Below are positions 33,395-42,116 of a stretch of DNA of 64,000 bases, piece after piece. Each line of letters starts with the position of its first letter. Within the stretch, counting starts at the first letter, position 1. The notes beneath the pieces were generated by a model, which worked only from the letters and a program-made list of their open reading frames with translations, made no database searches and was not told the origin of the DNA. The stretch spans positions 310,001 to 374,000 of the forward strand of contig NZ_KE150253.1 of the NCBI RefSeq assembly GCF_000411115.1. Direction: 5' to 3'. This stretch comes from Capnocytophaga granulosa ATCC 51502. GTDB taxonomy: Bacteria > Bacteroidota > Bacteroidia > Flavobacteriales > Flavobacteriaceae. Made by a program: the position numbers and the translations under genes.

Positions 33395-35512
33395 ATGTCA
33401 TTACAACAAATTCTCTTAGAAAACACCCAAAAAGCCATAGCCGAGCACTATGGCCAACACATAGAAAATATAGAAATCCAGCTTACTCGTAAGGAGTTTG
33501 AGGGGGATTATACCCTTGTGCTCTTTCCTTTGCTAAAGCTCATCAAGGCCAAACCCGAACAGATAGGGGAGGTGTTGGGTAGCTATCTTACTGAACATGT
33601 AGCGGAGGTTACCGCTTACAATGTGGTCAAAGGCTTTCTAAACCTGAGTATTGCCGATAACTACTTCCTGTCTTTCTTCGGTGAAATAGCCGCCCAAGAG
33701 CGCTATGGTACTACCCCTGTTACGAGCGAATCGCCTGCGATGATTGTCGAATATTCTTCACCGAATACCAACAAGCCTCTACACTTGGGACATATCCGTA
33801 ACAACCTCTTAGGCTTTGCAATGGCTAAGATCTTGGAGGGTACCGGTAAGCGTGTGTATAAAACCCAGATTATCAACGACCGAGGTATTCACATCTGTAA
33901 GTCTATGGTAGCTTGGCAACGCTTTGGCAAGGGAGAAACCCCAGAGAGTACAGGCATGAAAGGAGATAAGCTCGTGGGTAAGTATTATGTACTTTTTGAA
34001 AAAGAATTAAAAAAACAGACAGAAATTATCCGTAATGAATTTTATAAATCTAATTTTTCTTTAGATAAAACAAAAAAAGAGGTTAGATTGAAAGAAATGA
34101 TAGAAGAACTTAGAGAGCTAGAAATAATATTAAAAGAAGAAAGGAATAATTTAGTATCTCAAAATATAGATATAGAAGGAATAGATAAAATAGATAAAGA
34201 ATTAGGGAATATCTTTAGGAAGGCAGTAGAGGTAGAGAATGAACATTATATAAATAAGCCTTTATTAGATTTTAAAAAGAAACAAACAGAAGAGTTTCTT
34301 AAATCAAAAAAATTTAAGGAAGTAGAAAGATATATAAAGCCATTAGTTACTGTTCAAGATAAAATAGCTAATATATTGTTAGAAATCAATAAAATAGCAC
34401 GTGAAAACACTCCTATTATGCATCAAGCACAGCAGATGCTCCGCCTATGGGAACAGGGTGATGCGGATACCTTGGCACTTTGGAAACAGATGAACCAATG
34501 GGTGTATGACGGCTTTGAGGTCACTTACCGCAACTTAGGGGTGAGCTTTGATCGCAACTATTACGAAAGTGAAACCTACCTCTTGGGCAAGGATATTGTA
34601 CAACGTGGACTGGAGCAGGGTGTATTCTATCGCAAGGAAGATGGCTCCGTATGGATAGACCTTACAGCGGACGGCTTGGACGAAAAGCTCGTACTCCGTT
34701 CCGATGGCACTTCGGTATATATCACCCAAGACTTTGGTACGGCAATCAAGCGTATAGAAGAAGACTTTCCTAAGGTAGAGGGCATGATCTATACCGTGGG
34801 CAACGAACAGGATTACCACTTCAAGGTGCTTTTCCTTATCTTACAGAAACTTGGCTTTGCTTGGGCTAAAAACCTCTATCATCTAAGCTATGGTATGGTA
34901 GAGCTGCCCAATGGAAAAATGAAGAGTCGTGAGGGTACCGTGGTAGATGCTGATGACCTTATGGAGGAAATGGTACAAGTAGCCGAGGAACTCTCCCAGG
35001 AGCTGGGCAAGCTCGACGGGTATGACCAACAGCAGAAACAACAGCTCTATAGAGTGATAGGCTTAGGTGCCCTTAAGTACTATATACTCAAGGTAGATCC
35101 TAAGAAGAAAATCGCTTTCAACCCACAAGAGTCTATTGACTTCCAGGGAAATACAGGGCCTTTTATCCAATATACCTATGCTCGTATTCAGTCTATATTG
35201 CGCAAGGCAGGCGAGTTGCCAGCTCTACCTACCACAGGAGAATTGCACGCCAAGGAAAGAGAGCTTATCAAGCAACTATCTCTTTTTGCCAGTGTAGTAC
35301 AACAAGCAGCAGATACTTATAGCCCAGCCCTTATTGCCAATTATGTATATGAATTGGTTAAGGAATTCAACTCTTTCTACCAGAATGTGTCCATACTTGG
35401 AGAAGAAGACCCTATAAAGCGTGCCCTAAGAATCCATCTCTCCCGCAAGGTAGGGGAAGTCATCGCCACTGGTTTTGACCTATTGGGAATAGAAGTGCCC
35501 GAAAGAATGTAA
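33395..35512 (+). CDS. argS: Arginyl-tRNA synthetase with an unusual internal insertion
   Basis: Class I synthetase charging tRNA-Arg. Start MSLQQILLENTQ at ATG 33395, after the promoter. N-terminal Add-1 domain (1-115), HIGH-type motif HLGHIRNNLLG (about 131-141), KMSKS-type KMKSREGTVVDADDL (about 507-521) and the C-terminal DALR anticodon-binding domain (about 600-705). The product is 705 residues against about 590-600 usual in Bacteroidota. The excess is between GKYYVLFEKE and TPIMHQAQQMLRLWE (about residues 205-340), a Lys/Glu/Ile-rich, probably coiled-coil, region in much more A+T-rich DNA (about 34005-34410). Frame is kept throughout. Catalytic motifs are intact, so activity is probable. 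Confidence 0.93.
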   Translation: MSLQQILLENTQKAIAEHYGQHIENIEIQLTRKEFEGDYTLVLFPLLKLIKAKPEQIGEVLGSYLTEHVAEVTAYNVVKGFLNLSIADNYFLSFFGEIAAQERYGTTPVTSESPAMIVEYSSPNTNKPLHLGHIRNNLLGFAMAKILEGTGKRVYKTQIINDRGIHICKSMVAWQRFGKGETPESTGMKGDKLVGKYYVLFEKELKKQTEIIRNEFYKSNFSLDKTKKEVRLKEMIEELRELEIILKEERNNLVSQNIDIEGIDKIDKELGNIFRKAVEVENEHYINKPLLDFKKKQTEEFLKSKKFKEVERYIKPLVTVQDKIANILLEINKIARENTPIMHQAQQMLRLWEQGDADTLALWKQMNQWVYDGFEVTYRNLGVSFDRNYYESETYLLGKDIVQRGLEQGVFYRKEDGSVWIDLTADGLDEKLVLRSDGTSVYITQDFGTAIKRIEEDFPKVEGMIYTVGNEQDYHFKVLFLILQKLGFAWAKNLYHLSYGMVELPNGKMKSREGTVVDADDLMEEMVQVAEELSQELGKLDGYDQQQKQQLYRVIGLGALKYYILKVDPKKKIAFNPQESIDFQGNTGPFIQYTYARIQSILRKAGELPALPTTGELHAKERELIKQLSLFASVVQQAADTYSPALIANYVYELVKEFNSFYQNVSILGEEDPIKRALRIHLSRKVGEVIATGFDLLGIEVPERM

Positions 35513-35535
35513 GTATTAAGAGGTTAATATAAACA

Positions 35536-35569
35536 AATAAGCTATGTCCCCTTGGGGATATAGCTTATT
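35536..35569. terminator. Bidirectional terminator between argS and a convergent OMP gene
   Basis: A 16-bp stem (AATAAGCTATGTCCCC / GGGGATATAGCTTATT, one wobble) lies between the argS stop (35512) and the convergent gene stop (35599), with A- and T-rich flanks on both sides. Confidence 0.7.
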
Positions 35570-35598
35570 CAATTATGAAAAAATAAAACTATGAATGC

Positions 35599-36147
35599 TT
35601 AGAAACGGAAACCTAAGCGAACACCAGCGTTAGGTTCTACAGCCCAGAATCTTTTATTAACCTCAGAACTGAAGTTACGTCCAAGATTTGCATAAGGAGC
35701 CACTACGAACTTGCTGTTGAACACCCAAGTGTATCCTACACCTACCCCAATGATGAAGGCAGCCATATCAGTCTCTTCTTTATATGTTGACTTTACATTG
35801 TTTTCCTCTTTTGTTTTTTCTTCAGTGTATTTCCCAAAACGAGTTTTTAAGAAAGGATTAATGTAGAAACCTACTGCATCAGAAGAGTCAAAGTAGTAAT
35901 TGTACCCTACCTTGATACTGGTAGCAGAGAATTTACCATCCCCTTTAGGCCAATAAGAGAATTTGTCTAAGAACATAAGCTCCCCTTCTACGGATTGGTT
36001 GTCATCTAAGTAATACTCGTATCCTAACTCTATGGAAGGACGTACTATTACATTGAGAATGTTGAGTTTAACCTCATTTTTGTAAGTCTGTGCAAAAGCG
36101 CCAAAAGATACTAAGGCTATTGCTATACTTAAGATCATTTTTTTCAT
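35599..36147 (-). CDS. Outer-membrane beta-barrel protein (182 aa)
   Basis: Signal peptide MKKMILSIAIALVSFGAFAQ (cleavage after AFAQ), then strands typical of small porin-like barrels: KLNILNVIVRPSIELGYEYY, TSIKVGYNYYF, FIIGVGVGYTWVFNSKFVVA, ending AGVRLGFRF with a C-terminal Phe as in Omp85-recognised barrels. Function unknown. It lies 60 bases from another envelope-protein gene transcribed the same way. Confidence 0.8.
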   Translation of the reverse strand: MKKMILSIAIALVSFGAFAQTYKNEVKLNILNVIVRPSIELGYEYYLDDNQSVEGELMFLDKFSYWPKGDGKFSATSIKVGYNYYFDSSDAVGFYINPFLKTRFGKYTEEKTKEENNVKSTYKEETDMAAFIIGVGVGYTWVFNSKFVVAPYANLGRNFSSEVNKRFWAVEPNAGVRLGFRF

Positions 36148-36207
36148 ATCGTAATCTTTTTTATATTATGGGGGCAAAAGTACTAATTTTTTAATTAATA
36201 AGCAAAA

Positions 36208-37023
36208 TTATAAGCGGAAAATACAACCTACTGAAATCATAGTCTCAAAAAAGAAGAAATCATGATGGGCTCTATCGCTTTTGCTCATAGTGGTACGCAC
36301 ATCGTACATATTGAGGTAACCTCCACGGAGTTCGCCCACGATCATAAAGTGCTTAAGGAGGAACATATGTAAGCCTGCCTTAGCATGCATACCCACACCC
36401 GCTACATGGAACTCATCATAACGTTCGCGATTGAGAATCTTAGTGTTTGTTCTGGGATATACCACCCCGAACCCAGCTCCTTCGGTAAGGTTCACTTGGA
36501 ATATATCAGTGTTGCGGATTCCAAATAGGGAAGAAATATCATCTACACGGGCACCTTCTACCAGTACATAGTTGAGTCCATCAGTATGCTCAAAGGTAAG
36601 GAAGTCTTCGGTAAGTTTCTTACTCTCATTATGATAGACCTTGTCATGGGAGGTGCCTGCACTTACATAACCCTCTATGGGAACAGTTTGGTCTTGTACC
36701 ATCACATATTTCATATGATCTACTCCAGCCGAGAGCGTCCATTTGTCTGCTAAATAGTACCCCAAGCGGAAGTTGGTCTGAGGGATAGTCATTCTAAGCG
36801 GGTTGATATAGTCAATATGCCAACCTTTGGGCTTATCCACCGCCTCTACATCGGAGAGGGTGAAGTTGTAATCATTGCCTCGGAAGGTAATATCGGAGTT
36901 AGTATAATACCCGCGGTTTCCTCCCCAGAAGACGAAGATTTTCCCTTTGTTATGTTGGGTATAGTCCTGAGCATAAGAGGCTATCCCACAGAAAAGGGCT
37001 ACAAAAAGCAATACTTTTTTCAT
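36208..37023 (-). CDS. Secreted outer-membrane-like protein (271 aa)
   Basis: Signal peptide MKKVLLFVALFCGIASYAQ, then a mature part with barrel-style strands (FVFWGGNRGYYTNSDITFRG, NFRLGYYLADKWTLSAGVDH, GMHAKAGLHMFLLKHFMIVG) and a C-terminus ISVGCIFRL. It is probably an outer-membrane barrel of unknown role, as found in Capnocytophaga and Flavobacterium. Upstream of ATG is a very A+T-rich 100-base gap and IS30 sequence. Confidence 0.75.
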   Translation of the reverse strand: MKKVLLFVALFCGIASYAQDYTQHNKGKIFVFWGGNRGYYTNSDITFRGNDYNFTLSDVEAVDKPKGWHIDYINPLRMTIPQTNFRLGYYLADKWTLSAGVDHMKYVMVQDQTVPIEGYVSAGTSHDKVYHNESKKLTEDFLTFEHTDGLNYVLVEGARVDDISSLFGIRNTDIFQVNLTEGAGFGVVYPRTNTKILNRERYDEFHVAGVGMHAKAGLHMFLLKHFMIVGELRGGYLNMYDVRTTMSKSDRAHHDFFFFETMISVGCIFRL

Positions 37024-37129
37024 GTGTAAAATTTATAAAATCGGGGTGCAAAATTACTATTTTTTATAATAGTACAAAATATAAAACAAAAAAAAGTGTA
37101 ACGCCAATTCCACCCCCAAGTGAAATTTT

Positions 37130-37648
37130 TTAGCTTGCCTTTTGGTAGAACAAATCTTTAGGTTTTTTAAAGTTTAATACTTTTCTTGGTCTATCATTAA
37201 TTTTATATTGATATGTCTTTATATCTTGATCTGTAACATCTTTAAAATCAGTTTCTTTAGGTATATATTGCCTTACAAGACCATTGGTATGCTCACTAAG
37301 TCCACGCTCACAAGAACAATAAGGATGAGCAAAGAAAAATTGTAAATCTAATTTCTTTTCAACTCTCTTAAAATCTGAGAACTCTGTTCCATTATCACAG
37401 GTTATAGTCTTAACACAGTTCTTATAAGGTAGCATCATATTTATAAGCTGCCAAGTTTCCAAAAGCAAACTTTCGTACTGAGACAACAGCTTTTTATCCT
37501 CACCCAATCCTCCCGCAAGAATGATAGCACACTCTATACGGCTGGCATTTTTATGGGTAATAGCATCATTTAGATAAGCTTTGAGCAAGTCTATAAGGGT
37601 AGCACCTTCAAGCAGTGGTTCTATATAATAAGGCAGGTCATACGTTCT
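37130..37648 (-). pseudogene. IS30-family transposase 3' fragment joined to part of another gene
   Basis: From about 37450 down to 37130 the minus strand encodes an IS30 C-terminus: MMLPYKNCVKTITCDNGTEF, then HPYCSCERGLSEHTNGLVRQ and INDRPRKVLNFKKP, with a catalytic Asp (DNGTEF) and the Glu of ERG-SEHTNG. From 37648 to about 37451 the same frame reads YDLPYYIEPLLEGATLIDLL ... AGGLGEDKKLLSQYE, which does not look like IS30. I read this as an IS30 3' end inserted into the tail of an unknown gene. No ATG; a TTG at 37586-37588 is the only start-like codon. Confidence 0.7.
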
Positions 37649-37678
37649 TTAAAAATATATCTGATTTCTCATCAGAAG

Positions 37679-38443
37679 TTATTGCCTGAACTTCTCTACT
37701 TCGTCTTCAGTACAGTCAAAAAAGCCAACAGCTTCTTTGCCTTTTTCATCTATATAATTTTCTTGTATTACATAGGTTATAACTCCTGTAGTGAGGTCTT
37801 TTACAGCGAATATCCAAGCTGCTCTATCTTCTAATCCGTTGTAAACAAGTATCTTGAAGTTTTTCAGCTGAAGTATATCAGTAGCGTATTTCTCTATTTG
37901 TGCAGGTAATGGTTCCATGCCCTTAACCTCTATTTCCATTTTTGTTTTTCGGTTATACACTACATTATCCTTTATACAGGTTACCAGTAGATAGTTTTTA
38001 GCTTTTTCTTGATCTTCTTTTTCATTTTTTGAAGTGCTTTTTACCAAGAATATTTTCTTATCTGAGACTTTATATATGTAATAGTCGGCTGTATCATTGT
38101 GTAACTTTTCGTTTCTGTGTTTACAATCACCACTTTGTTCAAATTTTAAGGCGTTTAAGCGCACATACGAAGGGGCAATAGGCTCAAACGTACCTGTTAT
38201 AGAGGGGAAACAGTCGTTGCCACAAGGGGCAAAGTAATATGAGGTATACTGATTTTTGTTGTTCTTTCCAAAAACAGTATTATACCCAAAACTTTCATAT
38301 TTCCTTTGTGTAAGCACAAATAAGTTGTGATCTTCCACTTTGAAGTTAATCAACAGAGAGTTGGTTATCCATTCGCCTTCTAAGGGATTTTGAGCATACA
38401 TAGAAGGCACGCATAGTAACAAGAATATTGCGATATGTTTCAT
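37679..38443 (-). CDS. Secreted hypothetical protein (254 aa)
   Basis: Start taken as the second Met (MKHIAIFLLLCVPSMYAQNP, a good signal peptide) rather than MI two codons before. The mature part begins LEGEWITNSLLINFKVEDHN, resembling lipocalin-like or META-like beta proteins (first strand with EGEW). Two Cys pairs are visible (CGNDCFPS, and SGDCKHRN). It is acidic at the C-terminus (FFDCTEDEVEKFRQ). No family recognised. It lies between the IS30 fragment and the 230-bp repeat. Confidence 0.65.
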   Translation of the reverse strand: MKHIAIFLLLCVPSMYAQNPLEGEWITNSLLINFKVEDHNLFVLTQRKYESFGYNTVFGKNNKNQYTSYYFAPCGNDCFPSITGTFEPIAPSYVRLNALKFEQSGDCKHRNEKLHNDTADYYIYKVSDKKIFLVKSTSKNEKEDQEKAKNYLLVTCIKDNVVYNRKTKMEIEVKGMEPLPAQIEKYATDILQLKNFKILVYNGLEDRAAWIFAVKDLTTGVITYVIQENYIDEKGKEAVGFFDCTEDEVEKFRQ

Positions 38444-38530
38444 AATCATTTATTTAGTCTTTAGTTGTTATAGAGTGATGAGAGACTCCACTGGCGTATT
38501 TCCTATAACTCGTGCATTAATCATTAATTT

Positions 38531-38760
38531 AACGTGAGTTCGATATAACGAAAGCTCCCACAGATTTTCACGGATTTCACAGATTTTCTATGTTTGTGTA
38601 ATTGTGCAGTTGCGATTTACACAGATTTTTATAAGGCCAAAGGCCTTATTTATCCGTGGAAATTAAAGAGTTATCATAGTTGTTGTGTTATTTTCTCTGT
38701 GAAAATCCGTGGAATCCGTGGGAGAAAAATATAATTTTGCTTATGTCGAACTCATGTTAA
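38531..38760. repeat. MITE-like interspersed element, full-length inverted copy
   Basis: Begins AACGTGAGTTCGATATAACG and ends in TTATGTCGAACTCATGTTA, the mirror of its start. The whole 230 bases is the reverse complement of 6751-6978 with scattered differences, including the AAGGCCAAAGGCCTTA palindrome. Contains blocks of CACAGATTTTCACGGAT-type sequence on both strands. No ORF. Confidence 0.78.
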
Positions 38761-38813
38761 TTTAAGTTTCACAAGTTGTTTTTTGCGTATAGGAGATCGT
38801 TCAGCTTCATCGG

Positions 38814-39281
38814 TTATGGCAGTTTGATAATACAGCCCGTTCCTATGTTGTTCCTTTCGAACCATCCTTGAGGTACTTCAAGAGCATAACGTACAGATTC
38901 CGATGAGTTCACACTTTCGCGACTGAAGGGTGTCATATTGCGTATTTCACGAATTTCGCCATTCGAGTTAATGAACGCAATTGAAAGAGGGGTAGGTGTA
39001 TTTTTCATCCAAAAACTTAACTTTTCGTCTCTTTTAAAGATAAAAAGCATACCCGTCCCTTCGGGGATATGCTCACGCCCCATATAGCCTTTTGACAGCT
39101 CTCGTATGGAGCGAGCAAGCTCAACCCTTATGGGAATCGTCTTGCCGTCAAGATTTGTAATGCTCAAGTCCTTCTCTTCAAACTCAAGGGCGAGAGCTGA
39201 ACAGGCGCTAAGAACAAGGTAGCATGATAGGATAACTCCCATCAGCAATAGCTTGGCAGATGTGAATATTTTCTTTTTCAT
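38814..39281 (-). CDS. DUF192 family secreted protein
   Basis: A 155-residue protein. MKKKIFTSAKLLLMGVILSC then YLVLSACSALA is a long signal sequence, with a possible lipobox at SAC. The rest is DUF192: IPIRVELARSIRELSKGYMG, GTGMLFIFKRDEKLSFWMKN then TPTPLSIAFI, and the ALEVPQGWFERN ending. DUF192 proteins are small beta-barrels of unknown role. The wording of this copy (EFEEKDLSITNLDGK, GMLFIFKRDEKLSFWMKN) reminds me of spirochaete versions, and its codon choice (ggcg, ctcg) seems less A+T-biased than adjacent lipoproteins; transfer is possible. Confidence 0.85.
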   Translation of the reverse strand: MKKKIFTSAKLLLMGVILSCYLVLSACSALALEFEEKDLSITNLDGKTIPIRVELARSIRELSKGYMGREHIPEGTGMLFIFKRDEKLSFWMKNTPTPLSIAFINSNGEIREIRNMTPFSRESVNSSESVRYALEVPQGWFERNNIGTGCIIKLP

Positions 39282-39701
39282 AGGCTTCTAAAATTAAATG
39301 TTCAAGTTTCGCAAGCTCTTTCGGAGCTTGATTTAGTGAAAAAAGGTAGAAAAAAGTAGTATATTATTTGGTAAAGTCACTGATAATCAGTAACTTTTTG
39401 GTACTAAAAAACAAAATCCATACTAATATACTACCGAACAAAGGTACGAAAAATTTATCAGAACTAAAAAACTTTTTTACTACAAATGAAAAGGCTTTTT
39501 TTCCTGTTTACAATATACTAGTTAATAATGAAAATAATATCTGAAAATAAGCAACTTATGAAATGGATTAATTTGAATCCCTTATCTAAAGTGGCTTAGA
39601 ACAATTTGCAAAACTTAAATAAAGTAGTATTAATTTTGTCCGCTACACTGAAAAATGTGTATCTTTGCAGCCAGTTAAGCCTATAACTGAAAGAGGAAAA
39701 A
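39282..39701. other. Intergenic region with a minus-strand promoter and divergent plus-strand promoter
   Basis: A long A+T-rich spacer. On the minus strand TACCTTTG lies at 39438-39445 and would give the DUF192 gene a 150-base leader. Near the DUF192 start an imperfect repeat GCAAGCTCTTTCGGAGCTTG (39310-39329) forms a short hairpin. On the plus strand TTTG (39635-39638) and TATCTTTG (39660-39667) precede the RND-type gene. I see no ORF in it. Confidence 0.55.
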
Positions 39702-42116
39702 GTGAGAAAGTTATTAAATAATTTCTGGGTATTTGTGGCACGTATGGTGCTGCGCAATCGTTATGTATTCTTAGGGGTATTCTTAGGAATCACAGTGCTT
39801 TTGGCCATGCAATGGAAGTATATCCGCATGACTTATTCCGAGGCCAATATGCTCCCTAAGGATAGCCCTATTAGCAAGGAGTATGATAAGTTCTTAAGCA
39901 TATTCGGCGAGGAGGGCAACCTGATCGTCATAGGAGTAGAAGCTGATAAGATTACCAAGGCAGGTGGTTTTAACCGCTGGAATATGCTGGCCAGAGATTT
40001 GCAAAAGTTCCCACAGGTGGAGGGGGTACTCTCTCTCAATACCATTAAAGAGTTGTGCAAGGATACAATTCATGAGCGCTTCGCAACGCGTAACTTCTTT
40101 CCTGAGGAGGTGGCTACTCAAGGGGAATTGGACAGCCTTTTCCCTAAATTGTTTAACCAAACGCCTGTATATGAGGGACTGCTGTATAACAAGGATCATA
40201 CGACCCTGCGTATGGCTGTTTCCTTGCGCAAGGATATTGTCAACACTGCTATACGTAAGGATTTTATCCTCAAGGATCTAAAACCGCTGATAGAGCAATG
40301 CCAGACCGACTTAGGAGTGCCTATACATGTATCGGGCATGCCTTATATACGTACACTTAGCACCGAGATTATCACTGGGGAAATAGGCTTTTTTATTGTC
40401 GGAGCGCTCCTGGCTACCTGCTTGGTGTTGCTCTTTTTCTTCCGTTCGTTCAGGGCTATGCTTATTTCCATCTGTACCGTACTTATTGGGGTGATGTGGG
40501 CTTTTGGTTTCTTAGGGCTTTTCCGTTATGAGATTACCATACTCACGGCGGTGATTCCGCCACTGGTCATTGTCATAGGGGTACCCAACTGTGTGTTCCT
40601 TATCAACCGTTACCAACAGGAAATACAAAAACATGGTTACAAGGCCATGGCACTCCAGCGGGTCATTACCAAGGTGGGCAATGTTACTCTACTGACCAAC
40701 TTGACTACTGCGGCGGGCTTTGCCACCTTTATCATCACCGAGAGTAGTATTCTCAAGGAGTTTGGGATTGTCTCCTCAATCAGTATTATGTGCTTATATG
40801 TGATTTCTCTCTGTTTGATTCCTATCATATATAGCTTTATGTCTTCTCCTAAGCCGCGCCACCTCAAGCACTTGAGCAAGCAGTGGATAGGAGGACTCTT
40901 GGAGGGGATTGAGCGTATTGTTAAGAAACATCGCTTTGCTACCTTCTCGATAGCAGTAGCCCTTTTGGTAGCCAGTATTATAGGAATTTACCGAATCCAT
41001 ATCTCAGGAAGTGTCATAGAGGATATGCCTAAGGGGGAGAAGTTCTATGACGATATCCTCTACTTTGAAAAGAAGTTTGGCGGGATTATGCCTTTGGAAA
41101 TTACCATCAATACAGGTAAGAAAAACGGAGTGATGCGCCCTGCTACTTTGCAGAGTATGGCAAAGCTAGAGGAATACTTGGCCGATATACCTGAAATATC
41201 CCAGCCTATCTCGGTGGTAAGGCTCGTGAAGTATGCCCGACAAGCTTTTTATAATGGCAAAGCGGAGTATTTTGACTTACCTACAGCCCAAGAGCGTGCT
41301 TTTGTGCTTTCTTATGTAAAAAATTCCGATGGAAAAGCCGATATGCTGCGCAGTATAGTGGATAGTACAGGGCAAATTGCTCGTATTACGGTCTTTATGA
41401 AAGATATAGGTACCGAAAAAATGCACCATATAGAGGAGGCTATCGCCAAACAAACCGATAAACTTTTCCCTACTGACCAATACAAGGTGCGTCTCACAGG
41501 CAAGGCCTATATGTTCACCAAAGGAACAGACTATTTGGTAGGCAATCTCATACAATCATTGCTACTGACTATAGCGATCATTGCAGTGATGATGTTCTAT
41601 ATGTTCCGTTCGTTCAAAATGGTAATTATCTCTCTGATACCCAACTTGTTGCCTTTGGCTATTACCGCAGCAGTGATGGGATACGCCGGTATACCGCTCA
41701 AGCCTTCCACTATATTGGTCTTTGGGATAGCCTTTGGTATTTCTATAGATGATACTATTCACTTCTTAGCCAAATATCGTCAGGAGCTGATGGTCAACCA
41801 GTGGAAGGTGAAGCGTTCGGTCTATGCAGCTTTGCGGGAGACGGGCATTAGTATGTTCTATACCTCGGTAGTGCTGCTCTTTGGCTTCTCTATCTTTACC
41901 TTATCCAGCTTTGGAGGGACTAAGGCCTTGGGAGGACTGATCTCTACCACCCTGTTCTTTGCTATGTGCAGCAACCTGATTCTGCTGCCTTCCTTGCTCA
42001 TTGCCTTAGAGAAGAGTATCGCCAATAAGAAAACACTTATAGAACCTCATATAGATGTGCTAGGTGAAGACGAAGACCAAGAGGAAGAAGTGAAAAATGA
42101 AAGTAAAAATGAATAA
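39702..42116 (+). CDS. RND-superfamily MMPL-type lipid/hydrophobe exporter
   Basis: An 804-residue inner-membrane protein with two repeats of one plus five helices. GTG start at 39702, the first in-frame start after its promoter. First large periplasmic loop about residues 40-225, helix group to 400, second loop about 445-625, helix group to about 775, then an acidic tail (DEDQEEEVKNESKNE). Conserved blocks are ERYQQEIQKHGYKAMALQRV-like (NRYQQEIQKHGYKAMAL) and the second-half GISIDDTIHFLAKYRQEL with the Asp pair that carries protons. Related proteins export hopanoids, lipids or pigments. It is followed by a DUF502 gene overlapping its end. Confidence 0.85.
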   Translation: MRKLLNNFWVFVARMVLRNRYVFLGVFLGITVLLAMQWKYIRMTYSEANMLPKDSPISKEYDKFLSIFGEEGNLIVIGVEADKITKAGGFNRWNMLARDLQKFPQVEGVLSLNTIKELCKDTIHERFATRNFFPEEVATQGELDSLFPKLFNQTPVYEGLLYNKDHTTLRMAVSLRKDIVNTAIRKDFILKDLKPLIEQCQTDLGVPIHVSGMPYIRTLSTEIITGEIGFFIVGALLATCLVLLFFFRSFRAMLISICTVLIGVMWAFGFLGLFRYEITILTAVIPPLVIVIGVPNCVFLINRYQQEIQKHGYKAMALQRVITKVGNVTLLTNLTTAAGFATFIITESSILKEFGIVSSISIMCLYVISLCLIPIIYSFMSSPKPRHLKHLSKQWIGGLLEGIERIVKKHRFATFSIAVALLVASIIGIYRIHISGSVIEDMPKGEKFYDDILYFEKKFGGIMPLEITINTGKKNGVMRPATLQSMAKLEEYLADIPEISQPISVVRLVKYARQAFYNGKAEYFDLPTAQERAFVLSYVKNSDGKADMLRSIVDSTGQIARITVFMKDIGTEKMHHIEEAIAKQTDKLFPTDQYKVRLTGKAYMFTKGTDYLVGNLIQSLLLTIAIIAVMMFYMFRSFKMVIISLIPNLLPLAITAAVMGYAGIPLKPSTILVFGIAFGISIDDTIHFLAKYRQELMVNQWKVKRSVYAALRETGISMFYTSVVLLFGFSIFTLSSFGGTKALGGLISTTLFFAMCSNLILLPSLLIALEKSIANKKTLIEPHIDVLGEDEDQEEEVKNESKNE

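Noticed and set aside
34005..34410. Intein or intron inside argS
   Set aside because: The insert lacks intein splice residues (no Cys/Ser start or His-Asn end) and no homing-endonuclease motif, and the frame passes through without the structure of a group I or II intron.
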